64,000 nucleotides of DNA from Patiria miniata (lineage: Eukaryota > Echinodermata > Asteroidea > Valvatida > Asterinidae), in assembly GCF_015706575.1 (NCBI RefSeq), contig NW_024037051.1, positions 12,063,016 to 12,127,015 of the forward strand, in the 5' to 3' direction. Positions within the stretch are counted from its first letter, which is position 1, and the number at the start of each line of letters is the position of its first letter. Position numbers and translations under genes: made by a program. This document shows, piece by piece, positions 56,847 through 64,000 of this stretch. The notes beneath the pieces were generated by a model. That model did not search any database. It was not told the DNA's origin and saw only the letters and a list, made by a program, of their open reading frames with translations.

Positions 56847-57522
56847 GTCATTAGTCTTGTGAGTGGAAAATGGCAGCAAATGCTTTCATAAATTGAAACA
56901 ATTTATAGGCCTATATGTTCATTATCATGGAAAGGTGCAACGTCTGATACTTACCTAAGTAAGAATGTTATGTACAAGCATCATATTTTAGATTCATTTT
57001 CAACCAAAATAACTTTTCATCCCGTCATTTGCCTCGTCCAAGGGCAGTATTTTACACGACGGGATTTCCGCGGCTGCTGTTGCTAAGGGGTTGCTAAGGG
57101 AATCCCCATCCTCTGTCAATTACCAAGTGTTTGTTTGGATTCATGTGATCGTTATAGTTTCAACAAAAATACGAATTTCAATTCTGTTATTTGAATTAAA
57201 TGTTTACAAAAATATAGGGTTGATTAAATAATTAATTTATGATCGTAATTATTGTTGCATCTTATAATTGATGTTATATAAAAATGTAAATACCGAAGTA
57301 TAGTATCCTGTATCCTCCATCATATCTCAACGCACAAATTTATCACACGTGCTGACTGGCTGACTTATTATTATACTGGCTAGGCTGTGCTCGCTCTGCT
57401 TCCGTGATTTCTTCTCCTGCCGTGACAGACAGGTAATACGACGTGGAAGTGTATCGATAATATTCACCTGTAAACATCAAGGAACAACCGAATAGGTAAC
57501 TGTTATTCTAGTATTTAAATCT

Positions 57523-58409
57523 GGAGCAACTATAGAATGCAGGGCCACGCCGAAGCAAGGTTTTTTATTTTGCCTGGAGGCGTGGATGGAATAGGAGTAA
57601 TAGATATGCAAACCTGCAAAAAAGTGCTAAGTACAGCGAAGGAATGCACTGCACTTGTCTTCAAAGCTTCTCATGAAGGATCGGAAGGGAGGACGTGCTT
57701 GTAAATGTGTTGGGGGCACTGTCTGGAGCGGCGGAGGCGCGGAGTCTTGGAGTCGCAGAATCGCGGAGACGCGGGGCACTGGAGTGGCCGCAGTGGCGGA
57801 GGCGCGGAGTCGCGGAGTCGCAGAGACGCGCACCGATAGAGGGCGCAATTCTCGGCGGAATCTTTTTGAGAACGAAGCATCCATATCCATTTTAAATGGG
57901 CGGGCCAATTAGGAAGGGAGGAGGGCGACAGGGCACTGTCTGGAGTCGCGGAGGCGCGGAGTCGGGGAGTCGCAGAGTCACTTTAATTGAGCGGGCCAAT
58001 TAGGAAGGGGGGGAGGGCGACGGGGCACTGTCTGGAGTCGCGGAGGCGCGGAGTCGGGGAGTCGCAGAGTCACTTTAATTGGGCGGGCCAATTAGGAAGG
58101 GGGGGGAGGGCGACGGGGCACTGTCTGGAGTCGCGGAGGCGCGGAGTCGGGGAGTCGCAGAGTCACTTTAATTGGGCGGGCCAATTAGGAAGGGGGGGGA
58201 GGGCGACGGGGCACTGTCTGGAGTCGCGGAGGCGCGGAGTCGCGGAGTCGCAGAGACGCGCACCGATAGAGGGCGCAATTCTCTGCGGCTCCACGACTCC
58301 ACGATCGATTTTCAGAGGTAGGTACGGTCGACTGCGGTTCCACGCCTCCACGCAGCCGTACGGAGGCGCGGATGTAGAGTAAAGTGGCCCTGCATTCTAT
58401 AGTTGTACC
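57523..58409. mobile_element. TIR element carrying a ~108-bp minisatellite
   Basis: The terminal repeat CAACTATAGAATGCAGGGCC near 57527 is matched inverted by GGCCCTGCATTCTATAGTTG near 58387-58406. TTAAATCT flanks both sides (57515-57522 and 58410-58417). Inside are about four to five units containing GCGGGCCAATTAGGAAGG, GGCACTGTCTGGAGTCGCGG and GGAGTCGCAGAGTCACTTTA. Arginine/glycine-rich ORFs over it are repeat artefacts. Confidence 0.82.
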
Positions 58410-58900
58410 TTAAATCTTTGTTTTATCTTCATTGGCAGATTTGTCCAAAAGTTGGTTTGAACTTTGATTCCTTTCTCTGTTGCTCAGCCCATGCTCAGCC
58501 TCAGGTTTGATGTTTCCTGATTCAGAAATAATGGTCATCAGGTCATAAGGATCAGCGCCCTCTATTGACGATAAAATAAATTTCCCTGCTGTCAAGTGTC
58601 ATAATTGTTCTAAATTTCTAGTCTTACGAATATGATTTATTTTCCAGGATTTAGGGTAGACCCAGTGTCAGTGACTGGGGTGCTAGAACTCCTATTTACG
58701 TCTTAGACTTAGACGTCACAACGAAAGACAACATTCGAAGAAGAAAAGAGTTTTACTGGGCCTACTGCCCCCATGCTGGGTCTAGGGTTGAATTTTGTTT
58801 ATAAATTATTTTTTTCATTTCATGTTGTCACCAACTTGACATTTGTTGACAAAGCAGGCTATTAATTATAGAATATTAGTATTATTCCAAATCCAGTTTT

Positions 58901-59269
58901 AGGCGAAGTAAAAAAAAAAACATGTTTAGCGTCCCCGCCCGCTTCCTTTTTAGAGGCCGCCTCCTTTTTTTTTTTTTTTTTCTTTTTTTTTAAAAAAGAC
59001 AAAAATTGATAAGTTTTAACGATCTCTGACGAAAGAAATCGTATTTTTAGACTTTTATACTGTGTATAAAGCTGTGGAAGTAGTCAATGAGTCCAAGTGG
59101 CGGCCATTTTGAAAAAAGCTGGTAACCATCTTGAAAAATAGCCCGGCCGCGTTGTCTTGAAAAATTTGTCGGGCGGCCATTTTGAAAAGAAAAAAAAAAA
59201 AAAGGGCCTCCTCCTTCCTTTTTGTCAAAGAGGCAGGACGCTAAACATGTTTTTTTTTTTATTTTGCCT
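58901..59269. mobile_element. A-rich-ended MITE, divergent copy
   Basis: The left end AGGCGAAGTA plus an A-run and CATGTTTAGCGTCC pairs with GGACGCTAAACATG plus a T-run and ATTTTGCCT. The interior has TGGCGGCCATTTTGAAAA repeats. It shares its plan with 14920-15277 and 60495-60878. Confidence 0.65.
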
Positions 59270-60027
59270 TACTTGTTGAAGACTAAGTAATGTATCTGAA
59301 ATACGGGCGATTAATTTACAGGCCCCTCTTTGGTTTTGATCACTTTAGAGTCAAGAGTGTTGTTATAACTCCAACATGACTAAAGCAACCTCAAACAGAC
59401 TTCTCTTAAATTTGGTCTTTTGGTAGAAAACGTGTTTTTCTTACGCATTTTACATAAATTACAGTTGATGATCGATGCAAATGCCATGCAAATATGGCAG
59501 ATCAATGTGGTTTTGAACATTCATGTACGTGCATGACGGTGATCGCCATCTTTATTTTCATGTTGTGTTTTGTCATATTCATCATTGTTTTATCCCAAAA
59601 TTTCACTATTAAATCAAAACAAATCAAAACCCTGCCCTCCATTCACGATGCTCCTGTTAGTTTTAAATATTTGTTATACATGTAGTTTGGTAAGTCCGAA
59701 AACCTAAAAGTTGATTATTGTTTAGGAACGGGGCCCGTAACTACACAGTCGCTGAAATATTGAACGCATATTAACTGAGATCATAAGTACTTGTTTATTA
59801 CTAGTTCAAACAGCCACAGATTCTGAAGTTGAATACAATTTACTAGGTCAGGGTGGTCAGGGAACCAGACGATTGACTTCCTTACACTGCATTTGGTTTT
59901 CGTCGTCTGCTACGATCCGAAAATTCATATGAAAGTGCAATCTTATTCTAATTCTTATTCTAAATAACAGTAACTTTCATCATATTTTCCAAGATTCAAC
60001 TTTTGTTTTTCTCGCTTTACTGCACAG
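59270..60027. other. Intergenic upstream of TXN2
   Basis: No gene is supported. A pyrimidine-rich tract ending TGCACAG at 60027 looks like a splice acceptor just before the TXN2 start, suggesting a 5' UTR intron. Confidence 0.4.
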
Positions 60028-60047
60028 AGCACAGTTACGAAAAAGAG

Positions 60048-62722
60048 ATGGCCTTTCGGTTGCGAGTTCTAATGAGGCCTCTGGTGTCGGCAAGCCAAAG
60101 TCAGATGAGAGCAAGTATACATGTACCAGTATCAGCTAGAGTCGTGCACAAAGCAGTCTCAATACAAAGCAGGTAAGAATATAAAGTAGAAGTATCAGTA
60201 AAACAGTTTCTCATCCCTGCCTGCTTCCTTTTCATCCCCTCCCCTGCATTTTCAAAAAAAAAATTATTATCCATTTTCAATATATGTGATGCGATCAAGC
60301 TTAATGATGTTAATGAGTCGTTTGTCAGCAATTACAATTTTAAGATACAACCCAAAATAGGTCAGTAGGGGTGGAAATGTCAAAAGTAACTTTTTTTGTT
60401 GTAAAATCGGAAGGCTACATATGTCCTCTTTTTTGTCAACTAGTTTTTTCCCGAGAAAAAATCACGATAAAGTTAAAATGTGAGATTTTTGCGAAGGCCA
60501 AAAAAAAAAAGTCTCCGGTTTCTGGTATGCGCGCGCGTCGCCGTAGCCATGCGCGTCGGCAAAATGAAAAAGTTTTTTTTTTCAATACAAGATGATGTCT
60601 CAAAACCGCCAAACTCACTGGTTTGACTGGAATCCTGCCCCTGCACAATTTTAACGTGTTTTTAGATGGGGTTATGATCGAGAATAAGCTTTATGTGGCC
60701 TCTCTGGACTCCCATATATTTGCACTAAGTTTAGTCGGGCACCATTTGCAGTCATCAGCCGACATTTGAAGCCAAAAAAAAAAAAAAAACCAGGTAAAAA
60801 AAAACAAAAAAGCCGCGTCGCCGCACCACTTTTGGGGCAAGCTCCATACCAGAAACCGGAGACTTTTTTTTTTGGCCTAAGGAGTTAATATTCAATAACC
60901 TGAAATAAAGCATGTTTACGGTTGCTTAATAAACACTTCAATTTTGAATCGTGGATTTCTCTGTTTGATTTCTCTGTAGTTATGTTTTCTTCTTTCTGAT
61001 CTGCTTGTTTCCTAAGTCCCATAACTTCTGAACGGAAGGTCATATACACAAGGGGTTTTCACCAGATATAAACTGAAATAGCTCTTTTTTCAAAAATGTT
61101 TTTAAAAAAAAATTGATAAGGGCTGACAAACACTCATTTAGATTAATCGCATCACATATTTTGTCTTTCTGTTTGTTTCCACAACAATTTTAATATGTAT
61201 ACAAGTTCAAAATCTTGTAGAAAGGTGCACACACAAGTATCACAAAAGAATCAGGAAAATGGAAGAAGCCATTTCACCATCTTTGAAAATGCGCCGTCTT
61301 TGGGAGAAAAAAGGGCCTCCTACTCTATTTTGCTTCTCAAAAAGCTTGAACAAGATACTATTTATAAATACTTTGCTTAGTTCAATTTCCATTTTTTTTT
61401 TTCTCGCTCTCTCTACTGCCCGGCTGGTTACTCATGTACCGCCCCAAACTGCCCCATGTGACTTTCTTTATTGAATGGTTGGTGTTTTGTTTTCAGGCAC
61501 TTGTCGTCGGCGGATTCACCTCCCTATGAAGAGTTCAACGTACAGAGTACAGAGGACTTCAATGAGAGAGTCATCAACAGCAAAATCCCAACAGTAGTAG
61601 ACTTCCATGCATCGTGAGTCTTACATGCTTTGGGTTTTCAAATCCATTAGTGTTCCAGTGTAAAAGTTCTAACAGAAGATGGTGTTGTGTAAGATAAGGC
61701 AAAAGCCCAGAAATTTTTAGAAATTATGTACTCGGGTGTACGTTCATTTTGTGATATTAAAAATCAGCATAGATGACACTTTCTTGGCCTTTTGATCCAA
61801 CATAAATCACTGATGCCCCCTTTTGTTGCACATTCATTTAGTCACAAAAAAACCCTTTCAGGTGGCACACCCCCAAAACATGGATACATAGTATCTAGCC
61901 AGCGAATTCCTCCGAACATTCCATTTTGGCAAAGTTAAGAAAAGGTCCTCAGTATTTCACAACCAAGTTTGCAGCCTCAATTCAATTTTTAAAGGAGACA
62001 TTTCTTCACTATTTTGCACATGAGAGTAAAGTCAAGTGATTTCAAAATGAGGCTAAAGACTAGACTAGTACATGTCCAACCATTTGAAAAGACTGACCTC
62101 TTCATTCAGAGTCCTTAGTCTGGTGGCTGACTAAGGAGAAATGTGTAGTAAATAGAGAGTACTTCCTGGTTCATGCCACATGTTTCTTTTGGCACAGTTG
62201 ATTGATGCAGTGCTGAAGCAGTGTTGGACTGGTTGTTTCAGGTGCCAGTCTATTTCCTTGTATTGCATGTTTTCAATACCTTAAGTTTTGGGACTCTCAT
62301 ACACAATATTGAGAGTCCCAAATGTTCGAACTAGTGTGAGGTATGCTATTACAAAGGACGGACAGAAGGTGGGTTTTTTTTATGTTGAACAAACCCTACC
62401 ATGCCCTGGCCCTGAGACATTCAGACAATTTATGACAAAATTATCTAAAATTTACTATTTCAATGTTACTATTTTCTTGACCAGGTGGTGCAAACCTTGC
62501 CACGCCCTGGCCCCCAGGCTCCACGAGGTCCTGTCCGAGCGGCCAGGCCTGGTCCAGCTCGCCAAGGTGGACGTGGACAAGCACACGGACCTGGCCATGG
62601 ACTACGACGTCAGCTCCATCCCCAAGGTGGTCATGGTCAAGGAGGGAAAGGTCGCCGGTCAGTTCGTGGGTCTGATGGACAAGGACAAAATTGAAAGCTT
62701 TATTGATAGGCTGACCACATAA
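60048..62722 (+). CDS. TXN2: Mitochondrial thioredoxin with WCKPC active site
   Basis: Three coding exons, 60048-60172, 61497-61613 and 62485-62722, are joined in phases 2 and 2 and give 159 residues (human TXN2: 166). The N terminus MAFRLRVLMRPLVSASQS is basic and lacks acidic residues for about 50 positions, as a mitochondrial targeting peptide should. The thioredoxin fold follows: FNERVINSKIPTVVDFHAS, the active site WCKPC at 82-86, then KVDVDKHTDLAMDYDVSSIP with the cis-proline before KVVMVK, and FVGLMDKDKIESFIDRL. It would reduce disulfides in the matrix with thioredoxin reductase 2 and feed peroxiredoxin 3. The usual motif is WCGPC; here the Gly is Lys (AAA codon). The last exon is much more GC-rich than the first two. 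Intron 1 contains an A-rich-ended MITE; intron 2 contains dispersed repeat D. Confidence 0.93.
60495..60878. mobile_element. A-rich-ended MITE (AGGCCAAAA type), copy 2
   Basis: The left AGGCCAAAAAAAAAA is followed by GTCTCCGGTTTCTGGTATG. The right CATACCAGAAACCGGAGAC is followed by a T-run and GGCCT. It lies in TXN2 intron 1. Confidence 0.8.
61900..62340 (+). repeat. Dispersed repeat D, copy in TXN2 intron 2
   Basis: It aligns with 31265-31720 and ends with the same hairpin GGGACTCTCATACACAATAT-GAGAGTCCC. It is non-coding. Confidence 0.7.
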
Positions 62723-63358
62723 TGACACCGATCCTTTTTGGGGGAGAAAAAACAGGGCTGCATGTTTCCTTTGCACTGTACAAAAAATCCTATTCGTGCT
62801 GATGGAGATGGACAAGATTGAGAGCTCTGTCCATGAGGCTGATGATGTCATAAGAACACTGAGCCTTTTGAGTGAGAATCCCAATTCATGTCCCTGCCAC
62901 ATGGGAATAGGGGACATTGTATACAGCAACTGCCAGCAGAATTTGCACCAAACTTAGGCAAAAACTGTAATTTGTCGGAGAATTGCAAAAGCACAAACCT
63001 GATAGGAATCTCTGCAAACTGTCCTCACTGTACATGCCTTAGTTTATAAATTTGTACTTTTTCTCCGAGGGGCCAGTGTTTGTGGTCCAGTTTTTGGAGC
63101 CAAGATAATATATAACATGTGTGCACTTTGTAGCTTTTCACGACTGTAGGTTTTATACAGGATCCTTTATTCCTATACTGCCCTGCCTTTTTTTGTTTTA
63201 TTTGTAATTCACAATTTTAACATTAAGAACTGCCATTGAAAACTTGAAAATGCTAGAGCTTCGATTCTCTACATGTTAGTGCTCATTTGGCCAAACAGCA
63301 GCTGTTCTAGTTAAGTTTTTTTTTTCTTTCAATAATTTGAATAGGGTCAAAATATGGT
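62723..63358. other. TXN2 3' flank
   Basis: This is the probable 3' UTR and downstream DNA. No clear AATAAA was found close to the stop and no other gene was recognised. Confidence 0.45.
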
Positions 63359-63869
63359 TTAAAGGTAATATCAAACATTTGCTTTTGCTGTAATTTTCAG
63401 AAATGGATGGATTTGGGGGTTAGTATTTTATAGCAAATATTGTTACACTGACCTGTTTGAAGTTTTGTGTTCATGTTTGCTGAAAAACACAAGAAAAAAA
63501 TGTTGTTCTTGTAGTCTGGTTCCCTGGCCAGACGAAACTCCGGAGCAATTTATAGATGTCAGGGAATGTCAGGTCAGGGAACCAGACTAGCTGGCTTGCA
63601 CCTGATTGTAACTGATTGCAAACAAAATGAGGAATAACTAGATTCTGTAAACTGGGGGCAGTATTTGAAAAAATCAGGGGTTTTTTTCAACGATGGTCAG
63701 CTGACCATCTTTGGAAATTAATACAAAAATTCCACTTTTCTCAAAAATGACAGCACACCGGGTACCATGATTTGACAGATTGCTTAAGGCTATTATTCAT
63801 TTGCAGTCAAGTGAGGTAGTTCATAATAGTTTGGTAGTTTTGTTTGCAATTGTTGTATATTACGTTTAA
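63359..63869. mobile_element. TTAA-flanked MITE (family B)
   Basis: It is bounded by TTAA, with left AGGTAATATC-AACATTTGC and the inverse of the right ACGTAATATACAACAATTGC. The body shares AAATGGATGGATTTGGGGG and the GTCTGGTTCCCTG / CAGGGAACCAGAC pair with 50699-51266 and 21453-21974. Confidence 0.75.
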
Positions 63870-64000
63870 GGAGGCAGATCAAAGTAACTGAAGATGACAA
63901 CACAGTTCCAGTGAGATTTTGCTCTTTCAGTTGATTGCGGAGGGGGAAATAGTCATTATCACTCGGCTATGAATAAAATCAAATGATATTTTAAGTAATT

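Noticed and set aside
57655..58382. Arginine/glycine-rich open frames on both strands
   Set aside because: They lie wholly within a minisatellite inside a transposon. All frames are equally open because of GC-rich repetition.
59494..59685. 63-codon ORF with one hydrophobic segment, ATG in a reasonable context
   Set aside because: It has no recognisable homology and the surrounding DNA looks non-coding. It could be a small protein, but nothing supports it.

Overview
This is eukaryotic, animal DNA with introns, long non-coding stretches and many small transposons. Four spliced genes match known animal families: an ADP-ribosylarginine hydrolase (ARH1/ADPRH), a palmitoyltransferase of the ZDHHC4 type, a mitochondrial thioredoxin (TXN2), and an uncharacterised 347-residue protein. 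Their closeness to the human proteins in length and motifs, together with a tandem array of seven-helix receptor-like genes and abundant tRNA-derived SINEs and MITEs, suggests an invertebrate deuterostome. My best guess is an echinoderm such as a sea star. That is an inference, because no search could be run.

Layout. 1-1.25 kb: a tandem repeat containing two near-perfect hairpins. 2.2-9.7 kb: two intact two-exon multi-pass membrane protein genes, duplicated together with about 600 bp of upstream DNA. 13.85-18.53 kb: a third, more diverged copy that lacks an in-frame start and is broken near its end by a 477-bp inverted-repeat transposon with a 10-bp target duplication. 18.6-22.5 kb: nested MITEs. 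22.58-31.99 kb (minus strand): the ZDHHC4-like gene in five coding exons. 32-37 kb: remains of a Ty3/gypsy-type retrotransposon. 38.17-49.02 kb: the ARH1-like gene in nine coding exons. 51.98-54.40 kb (minus strand): the uncharacterised two-exon gene. 55-59.3 kb: several non-autonomous transposons, some with internal minisatellites. 60.05-62.72 kb: mitochondrial thioredoxin in three exons, with an unusual WCKPC active site.

The four housekeeping-type genes show no functional link to each other. ARH1 removes ADP-ribose from arginine, ZDHHC4 adds palmitate to cysteine, and TXN2 is a mitochondrial disulfide reductase. The receptor-like array is the most novel content. Each gene encodes a cytosolic-looking N-terminal region with two CxxC pairs, then about seven membrane helices, split by one phase-1 intron at the same codon. 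I suspect a distant relation to gustatory-receptor-like proteins but cannot prove it. Exon boundaries were worked out by hand from splice consensus, reading phase and, where available, family alignment.
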